A stretch of 64,000 bases of DNA from Septoria linicola (lineage: Eukaryota > Ascomycota > Dothideomycetes > Mycosphaerellales > Mycosphaerellaceae): positions 682,001-746,000 of the forward strand of contig CP099418.1 in assembly GCA_024114885.1 (NCBI GenBank), written 5' to 3'. Made by a program: the position numbers and the translations under genes. This document shows, one piece after another, positions 47,556 through 57,876 of the stretch. Within the stretch, counting starts at the first letter, position 1. The number at the start of each line of letters is the position of its first letter. Below the pieces are notes generated by a model that saw only the letters and a list, made by a program, of their open reading frames with translations, did no database searches and was not told the origin of the DNA.

Positions 47556-49433
47556 CTACTTCTTCCTATCACTCAAATTAACCCTCGGCGCAGGCATCTC
47601 ACTAACATCACTCCCCGCCATCTCATAAATCGGCGTCTCGCCCCTCATCTCCGCCGGCACACCCTTACTCGGCGCGAAAAACTCCGTATTCGTCGACTCC
47701 ATCTCAAAGTATCCATGTTTATTCGGATCGTCGACGCGATACGGGCTGTCCATTTCTTGCGGATGGATTTTGTGCGGGGCGGTGAGTTCGTGGATTTCGG
47801 AGCCGCCGAGCTCGCCGCCGATGGGGGCGGAGATGATGGGCCTGGATTCGCCGGAGGAGGAGGAGGTTTTGGCTTCGCGGTCGCCGTGGGGGGAGGAGGT
47901 GGTTGCTGCGCCGCCTGCTGCGGCTCCGTTGGATGTGTTGTCGAGTTCGGCGAGGCGTTGACGTTCGGTTTTCTTTTTGCGGCGGATGAGGAAGAGGACA
48001 AGGCCCGCGATGGCGATGATGCCGACGACGCCGCCGACGACGCCTCCAGCGATTGCGCCAGTGTTGGAAGATCCGGAGTCGCCGCCGTCTGAGCCTGTTT
48101 CGTTGGCGCGAAGGATGGATTTGATGTTTTGTGATGCCATCCGAGAGGCATCCCACTCGCAGGGGGCGACAGTGAAGTTTGAGCGGTCGTAGTCTGCAAT
48201 AACATAGGCCTCTTGAAAGAACGTGCGTCCCAGAGTATATTGAGCTGAGCTGTTCGCTCGCTTCAACGGAAAGTAATTCGAGGTGTTTGGATTCATGATA
48301 TTAGGAAATTCCAGTGTGAGGTCGAAGGCTCCATACGGGAAGACGATGTCCATAGTCTCGCCTCCCGAAGCTGCAGAAGCTAGGGTAAAGGTCACATTAG
48401 CATTAGTGCTGACGAGTGACTCGTGTAGCGTGTCGTTGACCAGGTAGAAGTTGAAGTTCTCATCATAAGTCAGGCCAAATGCCTCTTCAAAAGCATCGCA
48501 AGCTGACTCTGGCAACCACAGTTGGGCGACAGATGAGTCCAGGAAGATCTGAATATTGCCGTCAGGCAGGAGATTTGAGGGTGACCCAGCATCGGTCGTG
48601 ATTGCGCGCAAGTTGACCAGCAAATCTCGACTTTGATCGCTTCCAAAAGGTAATGTGAGGTTCTCAGTAGCGCTGTATCGGCTCTCATCATAACCACCAA
48701 GAGTGAGTGAGCCTAAATTATTGCCGTCCAGTCGGTACTGATTGCCAGCGGTATATGCCCAAGATAACGAAGGTATCGATCTGTTATTGACCAGAGACTG
48801 GATAAATGTGGTCTGTCCATTGTTGAACTCTGTAATACTGGCGTCGGTCGTGAAGTTGGTCGGCCGTGGGTTCAGTCCGAATATACCGAGCCAGAAGTTA
48901 GGACTATCCAGGTTAAAGACTACATTGTGGTCTGCCGTAGCCTGCACAGCACCAGGCCAGCCGATGACGACCTTGTCAAAACCTGTCGTCCCTGTTGTGT
49001 CCAGTCCCAGGTTCTGCTCAATGCCGACGTTGTATATGCTGTTCGGCACCCATGTGCTCGAGTCTCCCACGTCGAAAAAGCCCCCGCGCGATGTCTCACA
49101 ATTTGAAGGATAGTAGCTCGGACATCCATCTGCTGCAATTGTGAAGACGGAAGTCGCTGATGTGCCGATCATAGCGCGCACAGTCTGCGGTTGTGTTCCG
49201 ATCTGGAGGGGAAACGACGACCACGGCCCATCATTTCCATCCCAATTTTGCGCTGCGGCAATGCTCAATGGCGCCGGAACTGTTGTCCTCCCATCAGCTC
49301 TCTTTTCTATCCTTTCTGCTCCTGCCGTGCTGCGCTCCAGTATTGAAGGTATCGAGAATGCGGCGGCGAGAGGTGTGGCAAGTAATGTCGCAAATGCCAG
49401 ATTCGCTGACCGCATTGGCGCGTCCGTCTTCAT
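47556..49433 (-). CDS. A1 aspartic-peptidase-like membrane protein, catalytic motifs altered
   Basis: Fold of pepsin-type secreted peptidases (yapsin-like layout) anchored in the plasma membrane. The ORF opens at 49523, but the Met at 49433 (or 49415) fits better because it starts a signal peptide (NLAFATLLATPLAAAFS). The ectodomain has LQIGTQPQTVRAMIGTSATS where LDTGSS is usual, and IQIFLDSSVAQLWLPESAC where the second DTG should be. Several N-glycosylation sequons follow, then a Gly/Ser linker, a membrane helix (GVVGGVVGIIAIAGLVLFLI) and a basic RRKKK stop-transfer signal with a cytosolic tail of about 130 residues. The missing first Asp suggests a non-proteolytic protein. About 625 aa from the chosen start. 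No intron needed. Confidence 0.75.
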   Translation of the reverse strand: MKTDAPMRSANLAFATLLATPLAAAFSIPSILERSTAGAERIEKRADGRTTVPAPLSIAAAQNWDGNDGPWSSFPLQIGTQPQTVRAMIGTSATSVFTIAADGCPSYYPSNCETSRGGFFDVGDSSTWVPNSIYNVGIEQNLGLDTTGTTGFDKVVIGWPGAVQATADHNVVFNLDSPNFWLGIFGLNPRPTNFTTDASITEFNNGQTTFIQSLVNNRSIPSLSWAYTAGNQYRLDGNNLGSLTLGGYDESRYSATENLTLPFGSDQSRDLLVNLRAITTDAGSPSNLLPDGNIQIFLDSSVAQLWLPESACDAFEEAFGLTYDENFNFYLVNDTLHESLVSTNANVTFTLASAASGGETMDIVFPYGAFDLTLEFPNIMNPNTSNYFPLKRANSSAQYTLGRTFFQEAYVIADYDRSNFTVAPCEWDASRMASQNIKSILRANETGSDGGDSGSSNTGAIAGGVVGGVVGIIAIAGLVLFLIRRKKKTERQRLAELDNTSNGAAAGGAATTSSPHGDREAKTSSSSGESRPIISAPIGGELGGSEIHELTAPHKIHPQEMDSPYRVDDPNKHGYFEMESTNTEFFAPSKGVPAEMRGETPIYEMAGSDVSEMPAPRVNLSDRKK

Positions 49434-50781
49434 CGTGAATTTCCTGTCCAGACAGACCGGGCGGATATCGTGGAGTCCCTTTACATGCGGAAATGCGATG
49501 TTTTGGCAGTGGGTAAATGTCAAAAGTTCCGTCCAGACGGCCCACGGCGATCACTACAGAGGAAGAAGCGAAAGTGAAGACGCCGCAGAAACAGACTAGG
49601 ACATCGTAACTCTACACAACGGCGCTTGGGACCAGCATCGTCTAGTTAGTCGTGATGTGGCGTCTGGGCCTCTGCCCTGCAGGCACTTTATCCTACCTGA
49701 GCCGCTCGGCATCGGCAATTGCATAATCGTGGGGCGCCTTGAAGAACACCACCACCAGTGTCGACGAGATATAGCGCTTTTCTTCATCGCCGTTATCTAG
49801 AGCGTAGGCATGACCGCTCGTGCACTTCCATGCCACGACCTGGATCATGAGCACGAAACGCTTTGTACAGAAAACAAGCACTCCACGACTGTGCAACTGG
49901 TAACCTAGCGCAGATCTTTAAATCTATTTGGGGTGAAGTTCGGCTGACGTTATGATCACCAACTCCATGAAGACGTGAATTGCACAATTGTGTCTCTTTG
50001 GTTTATAAAGTTCGTCACCTTCAGAAATTCCCACGATCCGGTATCTGCGAGACGATTGAAGCTCAGATGGAATAGATGTGAGTTTTAATGACGCTACGAA
50101 GGCCCAGCTTCGACAAGATCCGGTTGGAAACCTCGAGCCGCGACGATTTCTGGCTACCTTGAGAGACGTTGGACGCTTTATGCAGCGACTCCAGTTCTGG
50201 CGTCGCAAATGCTCTGATCTAAGGTGCGATGCCGCACAAACAGTTCTGCAACAACGGCTTGAGCGATGGCCAGACATGCGGTTGATCGTCACTAGAGATG
50301 TCTCATGACAACAGGCGCATTAGCTGGACTCCAAGTATGCAGCAATCACCACATTACCTTTGGCATCGGCTTTCAGGCCACCAGCACACTTCACCTTGAC
50401 TTTATCATGTATTGCACACGCGCGTCACTCATGGCGCTCTGATTCTGTGGCTGATATCTGGCTGTCGTTTTCGGCTAGCTCGTGTACAAGCTCCCGTCGA
50501 CCACTTCTGCGACCATGAGAGTTTGCGCTCCTCGTATTCCTCCTGCAACCTTGTCATAGCATGCGCACACCATGCTGTGGCTAACATGGTGTTATTTGGT
50601 CACATGTGTCGCTGCACGGGAGGATGATTCGATGTATGATCTATTGTCAAAAGGTATGAAGCTTCACCTGCCTTGCCAAACAGTCTCAGTTCTGGCTTGA
50701 TGGAACAGAGGAAGTGCTATCACACTTGCTAATTTCTCATACGTCTTGGTAGCCCAGCAGTAACATGAGCAGCAATTACAG
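49434..50781. other. Long intergenic stretch
   Basis: About 1.35 kb with several short ORFs on both strands (63-152 codons), none with a domain or convincing splice partners. It should contain the upstream region of the peptidase-like gene and the missing 5' exon of the 50.8-kb gene. Base composition is normal, with no sign of RIP. Confidence 0.45.
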
Positions 50782-51983
50782 GACCCAATGGCTTCAATAC
50801 AACGGCATACTGCGCTCAGCAGATGTCCATTTACTCCAGTGCCTATGACCCAACCGGATTGTTTACAACTTCCGCGATCACAGACTATGAAGGCTTCTAT
50901 GGTACTGGAGACCAGTCAGATCAAATAATCACGCAGTCTTATAGCACACGCACTATCAGCTTTACCAAAGAATGGTACATGGCCTATGGTCAAGGTGGTG
51001 CAAAGCCTCCATGCTGCTCCACGTGCCTGATGAGTGCGGGAACTATCGAGTTCTTCTGGTGGCCGGACCTCGCTAGCAGCACATCTACAGCACTTCAGGA
51101 AGGATATACGGCCGTCAATGGAGAATCAGCCACTATCACAGCAGTAGGCAAGAATGGCTTCGTGTTCACGTCTCCCAGTGTCTACATGGCTTTCTCTTCA
51201 CTGTACGCGACCAACCTCTGCGGCACCGTAGGCGAGGCATGGGAAAATACCACGATTGGATTTCACCCAAGTGAGATCTCAACCGTCAACACCTTCATTA
51301 CGACTTCTGAGAGCTACACTACGTTCACTTACTCCGGGTCGGTCGAAACTGCGCTCGCCAACATACTGGGAACGAGACTTCCGCCATCACCCATCAACTG
51401 TGCAGATCTTGCACAGAATTGCTCGAGTATATCAGGCTATGTGTATTTCCCCGATGACCCACAGAACAATGTCAATGGCGCATTGTCCCGCGATCCATGC
51501 CATCCTGTGCTTGCTATACCGACAGCCTTGATCGAGATGCAAAAAGCCTGGAAAGATGCAAATTGTCAAGCTTATGATGGTTATGGAGCATATGATCCTC
51601 CTATAGCTCTCACGCCTGCTGCGTATGCCGCTCAACCGACACTACCAGCTCAGCCTGGCATGACAAGTCTGCCGGATGCCATTCCTCAGACTGCGACCTA
51701 TAGCGCGCTACCACTAGAAGATTTAACGTCGACTTTCAGCTCTACCGGATCCACGCCGTCAAGACCTGCAGCAGAGGCATCAAGAGTAGCGGTCATTCCG
51801 GCACTTGTTGCTGACGATACATCGAGTTCTGTAGACAACGCCGGGTCAGAGACTACGGCGTCGCTAGACCGTGTTCCTGGAACAGCAGGTGGAAGTATTG
51901 AATCGACAACAGCTTCAAGCGGCAACGCTGCTGGGTACATTGCTAGCGCGCTCGGGTCGACAGGATTACCGGATAGCGTGTAA
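50782..51983 (+). CDS. Secreted Ser/Thr-rich fungal protein, 5' exon unresolved, in-frame stop near the end
   Basis: Not assigned to a named family. The ORF proper opens at ATG 50823 (386 aa), but the same frame reads back through PNGFNTTAYCAQQ to an acceptor-like TTACAG at about 50781, so an upstream exon with a signal peptide is likely. Features: CCSTCLMSAGTIEFFWWPD (Cys-rich, like other fungal extracellular proteins), several sequons (NTT, NCS), paired Cys, and a Ser/Thr-rich C-terminal third. The TAA at 51981-51983 is followed in the same frame by 51 more codons: a Ser/Thr-rich stretch and then a hydrophobic end (LIWSAILTIIIMGI) like a GPI-anchor signal, stopping at 52137. The gene may be a recent nonsense allele. 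Confidence 0.5.
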
Positions 51984-52203
51984 TCTACAAGCACGACAGA
52001 AAGCTCCAGCTCGAGTACGAGCACTGTACAAATTGAGGTGACACCCATCATGTCATCCTCCGCGACCATGTACTTCGGGTGTGGCCAGCATACACTAATT
52101 TGGTCCGCCATATTGACGATAATCATAATGGGCATATAAATGGCGATGAAATAATGGAGGTGATCTCGGAAAGAAGCCACGCCCACCTGCTCCACGAAGA
52201 CTA

Positions 52204-53421
52204 TCAAGCCCGATCATCAACTTTCCACAGCCACACGGCGCCGCTGCGATGTAGCCTCTGCTCACGGATCGTGCCCCAGTAGCCCACCAAGCCAAAAGGC
52301 GTCAAGCGAAGCTTCCAATCCCACACAGTGCCGTGAGTGTAGCGCTTCTTCCCGTCGAACACAACTCCGTCGTCCTGCTTAGAGAAAGTACCTCTGATTG
52401 TGAAAGTGTCGATGCCATCATGGCAGTTACTCGCAATCAGAGGCAGACCGTCCTTCACATCGCTGCTAGCTGGGTCATCAGGCGCAAATCGAATCTCCTT
52501 CATAGGTGGATCGACCTGCCGTGCCGCTATTGTGAAAGAGCCGAAATGGATGTAATATCCCTGCCATTTCCCACTGGTCAAGTACTCCCCTGCTGCCATG
52601 GCATCTATATGCTTAGAGAACCATTGATCGAAATTGTTCGAGAATGGCAGCGGAAGCTCATAGTCGTTGCTCAGCGGCTGCATATGTATCTGCTCAACTG
52701 CAGGGTGCGGAATATGCGGAACTCTTGCCGAATCATTAAACGGCCATACGGACAGTCTGTTCGAGACCCCGCTTCGGATTTGTAGGATCGTCCAACACAA
52801 GCCCCAGAGGTAGTCAGCCATTGTGTCGCCGCTCAGAAGCCTACGACCACGGCCCTGGCCAAGGACACGTTCAAGACCGAGCATTTGTCCTGGCGCAGCG
52901 AGAACAGCGGTGACGAGACAAAATAGATGCTTGGCGGTTAGAGTGGGTGGTGGACTATCGAGGTACACCCTCCAGAACCCATCAAGCATGAACGGATGTT
53001 GTTCTATGAAGAGTTCTGGCAACCAGAGCATCGCAACTTCCTTGCTGCCTCCAGCTCTAGCTTGCGGAGCCCAAAATGACCATGGGATATTCCAGAGCGA
53101 GCTGGTCTGTTTCTCGACCTCCGGAGCTAGAGTTGCTTGCTGTTCTTGCGCGAAGCGGATCGTCAATTCGTCGGCCACGGCGTATCGAGCCCAAGCAGAG
53201 ACATTTTTGTTACAGCGATGTTCGATTACTGTAAGATCAAGAGAGTTTTTATGCCACTGGTACTGTTGTGAGTTCTTGATGATTTCCTTGAAGACGAGGG
53301 TGTCGTAGCAGGCCGCACGGATTGTGCAACATGTCGATGCTAATTGCAGGCAGGAGTATGCATCGCTACTCGTGGCAATGTGTGCTATCAGCTCCTTGGG
53401 CAAAGATTCGAAGTTAGCCAT
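52204..53421 (-). CDS. F-box-like protein
   Basis: Single ORF. The Met at 53421 (MANFESLPKELIAHIATSS) is preferred to the one at 53439 because it sits directly before the F-box-like helix (LPKELIAHIATSSDAYSCLQLASTC). F-box proteins recruit substrates to SCF ubiquitin ligases through Skp1. The remaining about 350 residues hold no repeat (no WD40 or LRR). They include a Trp-rich segment (SSLWNIPWSFWAP) and a C-terminal beta-rich region (GKWQGYYIHFG, TFTIRGTFSKQDD, FGLVGYWGTI) seen in many uncharacterised ascomycete F-box proteins. 405 aa. Substrate unknown. Confidence 0.6.
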   Translation of the reverse strand: MANFESLPKELIAHIATSSDAYSCLQLASTCCTIRAACYDTLVFKEIIKNSQQYQWHKNSLDLTVIEHRCNKNVSAWARYAVADELTIRFAQEQQATLAPEVEKQTSSLWNIPWSFWAPQARAGGSKEVAMLWLPELFIEQHPFMLDGFWRVYLDSPPPTLTAKHLFCLVTAVLAAPGQMLGLERVLGQGRGRRLLSGDTMADYLWGLCWTILQIRSGVSNRLSVWPFNDSARVPHIPHPAVEQIHMQPLSNDYELPLPFSNNFDQWFSKHIDAMAAGEYLTSGKWQGYYIHFGSFTIAARQVDPPMKEIRFAPDDPASSDVKDGLPLIASNCHDGIDTFTIRGTFSKQDDGVVFDGKKRYTHGTVWDWKLRLTPFGLVGYWGTIREQRLHRSGAVWLWKVDDRA

Positions 53422-53936
53422 ATTTGCTGCTCTTGACAATCAGCGAACAAGGGAAGCTATATAGCAACATTCTATTGTGTGAGTCTTCAAGGAACAGGCA
53501 GCAGGTCGACACAGCCCCTCGGCCTGCATTAGCGCGAGAAGCGTACGTGCCTGGGGCATCAAAAGTTCACATCGAGGGAGATCTATCCTCGTCTTGAACA
53601 AGACGATACTATCAACGAAATTGCAAGTCGTTGTTGATGGTCCTGAACATTTTAGTGCCTCAGACATCTTCCGAGACTGTCTGGAAAGTCAAGCCGTCAT
53701 ATTGAGTTCGACTTGTGGCACGCCATCCCACATTGCGTCAATGACTGTCACCATATTCTGATCATGACGGTGTACCTGCATATCAGATTGGAGGGGCACA
53801 CGAGTATTTACTTCTCTTCCGCTTGAGTGTTGACTTGTTTAGTTCTCGAAATCATTGAAACCGATCTACATTTCACGTTCTGCTTGGAAAAATTTATATA
53901 CAACGATCACTAGCGACCACATCTAGACCACGCATC
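53422..53936. other. Intergenic region between divergent genes
   Basis: About 500 bp between the F-box-like gene (minus) and the small three-exon gene (plus). A TTTATATA-like element lies at about 53890, some 45 bp before the plus-strand start. One 75-codon minus-strand ORF has no features. Confidence 0.4.
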
Positions 53937-54469
53937 ATGCCTCGCCAAATCGCACCACCACCAAGCGGAGAGTTTCAAGTCAAGCTCTCGAAGCCATTCT
54001 CTGGTGAGAAGTACAAACCATACAATGCCAAACTGGTAACTGATATGTCAAAGGTTCTCCAAAGCTCACGATCGAAGTCCTTGGCGAGCCAAATCGATCA
54101 GCAGTAGTCCGCCAGACACAGTACGACGGCGACAACAAGACCACAGAGAAGGTCGGAGACGTTCCTTCGTAAGCTGCCTAGTTCATCAACTCGAACCCCC
54201 TCACTAACAACACTTGCAGTGACGATGTCAACGAGCTCCTAAGACTCGTGCAAGACCTTCGCGGATTCCCTTCCGCCCCATCGAAAGACATCTACGGCGC
54301 AGGCACCCAAGTCGACTTCAACACTTTCGACATCCAGTGGAGCAACAGCGATGATGATGCCAACGAGGTGAATGAGATTGCAAAGGAGCAGAAGGATGAC
54401 TTCAAGAGGATCTCGGATAGCATTGAGGCGTTGGCGAGGACATTCGCGAAGAATGACTCGGCTATCTAG
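53937..54469 (+). CDS. Small conserved-looking protein, three exons
   Basis: Exons 53937-54003, 54054-54168 and 54220-54469; introns of 50 and 51 nt with GTGAGA/AAAG and GTAAGC/TGCAG borders and a CTAAC branch in the second. Spliced CDS 432 nt, 143 aa. The join restores SGSPKLTIEVLGEP and VGDVPSDDVNELLRLVQDL, so the model is well supported. The N-terminal part looks beta-rich (KLTIEVLGE), the middle carries DLRGFPSAPSKDIYGAGTQVDF, and the C-terminus is helical and charged (KEQKDDFKRISDSIEALAR). No signal peptide or membrane segment. Function not recognised. Confidence 0.7.
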
Positions 54470-54970
54470 AGCATTGTGCTGAGACTTGATAGCTAGACTG
54501 ACTGCTCATTGGGACAATTCTAGGGAGAGTCTGTTGCTAGAAGGTCAAGCCAAAGAGGTATTTGCTCAAAGAACGTTGCATGTGCCTCCACAGAACCGAG
54601 TATCGCTTCATTCCAATCGACATCTTCAACTCCATCGTCAGCGTCGTCGTAAGACTGGTACCCCGGGACAGACACAATCTACACCCGGGTCGCTACGTAT
54701 CATGAGAACAAGCTCTTCGTCAAATAGCTGGGATATCGCGTATCCCCAATTCGTTTCCACTCGCTCGACAAGGCTGCCCGGAAAGGTCTCGTCCAGCCCT
54801 GTACAGAAAGTGGTGAAAGCTTGACATTCCTCATGATGCCTAGTCTGTTACACGCTCATGATAATAGCGTTCTACAACTCCAGCATCGTCTGCGCCTAAA
54901 CGCCTCGCTGTGTGCATGCTGGTCAATCGCACCTCTATCATATCTATAAAGCACAAACCATTTCTCCCGC
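54470..54970. other. Intergenic stretch
   Basis: Between the 143-aa gene and VPS26, which are convergent. A 112-codon plus-strand ORF (54486-54824) is Arg/Ser/Pro-rich with no recognisable feature and is not called a gene. Confidence 0.4.
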
Positions 54971-55909
54971 TCAACTCGCCTGAATCTCTTTCGCCTGCCG
55001 TTGCGCCAACTCGCTGTTCTCGGGCGCTTGCCGATACAGCACAATCTCGCTCTGCTTGAAATACCTCCTCGCGTCCTCATCAATCAACACCAACGACAAA
55101 TAGTACCTCGTACTATACTTCTTATTCACATCGCGGAACGTAGGCGTCAGATCAAATCCTCCCAAAAACAGCCGTATAGGTATCGTCTCGCCTCTCGATG
55201 GCGAGCCATCCATAATCTCAAACCGCACCAGCGTCTCGCTTTCGTTGTATTGATTCGGGGGTACACCTGTCGTTTCTCGCCGTATGATGGACAGCTCCAT
55301 GTGTCTGATCTTCAATCTCACGAGCAAGAAATAGATTCTCCCGACAATGACGTCTTTGAGGTGGTATTTGCTCTTGCTGTACTCGAATTCAATGTGAAGA
55401 CAGTCCTCGATTCCGACGTCCATTTTGATCACGCTGTTGGTCTCGGGGGGTTGGCGGTATGAGTAGACCCACAGATCCTTTTCGCGCACCACGTCGGCCA
55501 TGCGCCGGGAGACGGTGACGCGGAGGAAGTAGCGCAGCTTGACGTTGATGCCGTGGTAGGACTCGTAGGGCTTCTCGACGTTCTTGAAGGAGAAGGGGAG
55601 GGTGACGGGGTGTTGCAGCTCGCCGGGAGCTGCGAGTTCGGTTTGGAGGGAGAGGAACTCATGGTGGGTGCCGCGGTCAAAGAACATTTCGATGGTGCCG
55701 ACGAACTGGACTTTGATGCCGGTGTGTTCGAGGCGTTTGCCATCTTTGGGCCGGATTGTGACTGCGCCTTTGACCGTCTCGCCGTCGAGGTAGAGCGGGC
55801 ATTTCTCGCGGCGATTCTTGTCGAGCTTGACGTCGACGGTGGGCCGGTCGTCGGTGCTGTCGAGCACAATGTCGATGTCGAGCGGCGTGGAGAAGGAGAA
55901 GAGCGACAT
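54971..55909 (-). CDS. VPS26: Retromer subunit Vps26/Pep8
   Basis: Arrestin-fold subunit of the retromer core (with Vps35 and Vps29) that recycles sorting receptors from endosomes to the Golgi. The start at 55909 (MSLFSFSTPLDIDIVLD) matches the family; the ORF extends 24 codons further upstream without similarity. 312 aa. Hallmarks: N-terminal arrestin domain with LYLDGETVKGAV and GIKVQFVGTIEMFFDRG, then ELAAPGELQHPVTLPFSFKN, then YESYHGINVKLRYFLRVTV. The C-terminal domain has VGIEDCLHIEFEYSKSKYHL, VIVGRIYFLLVRLKIRHMEL, and the signature IRLFLGGFDLTPTFRDVNKK. No intron needed. Cytosolic, endosome-associated. Confidence 0.95.
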   Translation of the reverse strand: MSLFSFSTPLDIDIVLDSTDDRPTVDVKLDKNRREKCPLYLDGETVKGAVTIRPKDGKRLEHTGIKVQFVGTIEMFFDRGTHHEFLSLQTELAAPGELQHPVTLPFSFKNVEKPYESYHGINVKLRYFLRVTVSRRMADVVREKDLWVYSYRQPPETNSVIKMDVGIEDCLHIEFEYSKSKYHLKDVIVGRIYFLLVRLKIRHMELSIIRRETTGVPPNQYNESETLVRFEIMDGSPSRGETIPIRLFLGGFDLTPTFRDVNKKYSTRYYLSLVLIDEDARRYFKQSEIVLYRQAPENSELAQRQAKEIQAS

Positions 55910-56389
55910 GGTTGTGGGCTGTGGAGTGCTGTGTCTGCGATATCGATGGATGGCCAGCCAACAGCTAGAATAGATCACCAACAGCTAACTAGTTACAGCT
56001 GCTGTCTAGAGTTCCCGCTGACGATTGTGGAGTCTTGTCGTTGTTCCTGCACTTCCTGCCCTCTTCCAACCTCACTCCTTCTTTCGATTTCCTCCTAAGC
56101 ACTGTTGCAGTTCGATTAACAACGATGTTCAGCTGCTCGCCTAGTTCTAACTCAGACGCCGGGGACGTAACGAGGCTCAGTCCGCGCTCTCGCCGGCACC
56201 GGCCTGACACCGAACGATGAGCGGACAAGACCCACCATTGGTTGGTCCTGTTACTTTCCCATTGATATTATCGCTAGCAAGAGGGAAGAACAATTGACAC
56301 AGAATTGCGATTACTGTTACAACTGCTGAAGATATCCCCAATTGCCGGCAAGAAGTACATCTTTTCACACCAGCTACGGGAGCTCAATC
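55910..56389. promoter_or_regulatory. Divergent promoter region of VPS26 and the methyltransferase gene
   Basis: About 480 bp between opposite start codons. Short ORFs here overlap each other on both strands and are not credible. No distinct motif was identified. Confidence 0.4.
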
Positions 56390-57379
56390 ATGCTAAGCAA
56401 AGATGCATTTGAGTCATTGCTCGAAATGGTCGACACACTCATTGCAGATGGCGCTCTGGCAACAGAACTGGAAGCTCGCGGTCACGATCTGAACCATCCT
56501 TTGTGGTCGGCGAAAATTTTGCAAGACGAACCCTCGAGCATTGAGCAAGTCCATCTTGACTATTTCGCAGCGGGGGCCTACATTGCTATCACGGCATCAT
56601 ATCAGGCTGCTACCGAAGGCTTGACAAAGCACTTAGGACTCAGCGAGGTTGATGGCAAGGATCTGATCAAGCGCAGCGTTGATGTTGCCAGACAAGCTCG
56701 CGATAAGGCGTATGTCAGCGTTACAGGCCGGAACCGCCCATTACTCATAGCAGGGAGCGTCGGGCCATATGGTGCATTCCTCTCAGATGGCTCCGAGTAC
56801 ACGGGTGCTTATCAGCGCACTTCTGAACAGTACATGGACTTCCATCGACCCAGAATTGCGGCACTCATCGATGCCGGTGCTGACCTGCTTGCACTTGAGA
56901 CGATGCCGAACTTAGACGAGATCAAGGCTTTACTGGAACTTCTGAGGAGCGAGTTCCCCAGTGCCATTGCGTGGCTCAGTTGCACGGTCAAGGACTTTGA
57001 GCATTTGGCCGATGGCTCATCGTGGGCAGACGTGCTCGACGTGGTCAAGCAGCACGACCGACAGATCGTTAGCTTCGGCATCAATTGTGTGCCCATGGCC
57101 ATCGTTACAGAAACTTTGGGAAGTATCCGTCAATTCACAAGTCTACCTTTGATCGCATACCCAAACAGCGGTGAGACGTGGGATGCAGTGAGCAAGACCT
57201 GGCACGGAAAGCGTGCTGAGGATATCCTCAACACTGAAGAAAGGGACGCTGCCCTATCAAAACTCTCAGCAGAGCTCGAGGGCTGGACCGCGAATGGTGT
57301 AAGACTTGTTGGAGGCTGCTGCAGGACGGGTCCGGCCTATGTGCGCGCTTGTAGGAATCACTTCGAGCGCCGATGTTAA
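56390..57379 (+). CDS. Homocysteine S-methyltransferase (Mht1/Sam4-like)
   Basis: Zinc-dependent transfer of a methyl group from S-methylmethionine or S-adenosylmethionine to homocysteine, giving methionine; cytosolic. The Met at 56390 (MLSKDAFESLLEMV) is preferred over 56342, whose 16 extra residues are not conserved-looking; 329 aa. Pfam S-methyl_trans hallmarks: DGALATELEARGHDLNHPLW at the N-terminus, YFAAGAYIAITASYQA, GPYGAFLSDGSEYTG, DLLALETMPNLDEIKAL. The zinc ligands are all visible: Cys in FGINCVPM and the Cys pair in LVGGCCRTGPAYV near the C-terminus. Length and motif spacing are normal. It could help control the AdoMet/Met ratio, as in yeast. Confidence 0.92.
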   Translation: MLSKDAFESLLEMVDTLIADGALATELEARGHDLNHPLWSAKILQDEPSSIEQVHLDYFAAGAYIAITASYQAATEGLTKHLGLSEVDGKDLIKRSVDVARQARDKAYVSVTGRNRPLLIAGSVGPYGAFLSDGSEYTGAYQRTSEQYMDFHRPRIAALIDAGADLLALETMPNLDEIKALLELLRSEFPSAIAWLSCTVKDFEHLADGSSWADVLDVVKQHDRQIVSFGINCVPMAIVTETLGSIRQFTSLPLIAYPNSGETWDAVSKTWHGKRAEDILNTEERDAALSKLSAELEGWTANGVRLVGGCCRTGPAYVRACRNHFERRC

Positions 57380-57876
57380 CATCTTATTGACGTGCCCCGC
57401 ACCTCGATTGCTTAGTGGTCAAAGTAGATGCATCGCGTTCTCCCAATGCGTACGGTATTTCTGTCTTGGTAGTCGACAGCTTGCGAGATATGGTCGCTAT
57501 ACAAGCATACCAGGATGTGCCTCACCTGCAGAATTGCTTGTGGACTCGCACTACCACTTGTGGACAGTCCAGCATTAGCTGCGCTGGTTACAGCCTGCCC
57601 TGCACACCCAAAGCCTGCCTGAGCTCGATTCGTCAAAGGTTAAGTCGGTACCTGCACTAGCTAGCAGCACGCCATATCAAGACCCCGCCTGTAGACATAG
57701 CTACACAATGGCGCGATACACCACGATTGGCAGATTAGACAAAGGATACGAACTGATAAGAAGCTCCTGCCTCGCTAAAGCTGTGGTCAACCTCAGAGCC
57801 TTTTCAAGTTCATCATAACGACCACAATCCAGAAAGTACTTCCCAAACACTCTGACCAGCAGCAACAGCAGCGAAA
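57380..57876. other. Intergenic stretch
   Basis: About 500 bp between the methyltransferase stop and the carbonic anhydrase start. Short ORFs on both strands show nothing recognisable. Confidence 0.4.

Noticed and set aside
54486..54824. 112-codon ORF as a gene
   Set aside because: Arg/Ser/Pro-rich without domain, splice signals or homologous look; it lies in a convergent 3' region.
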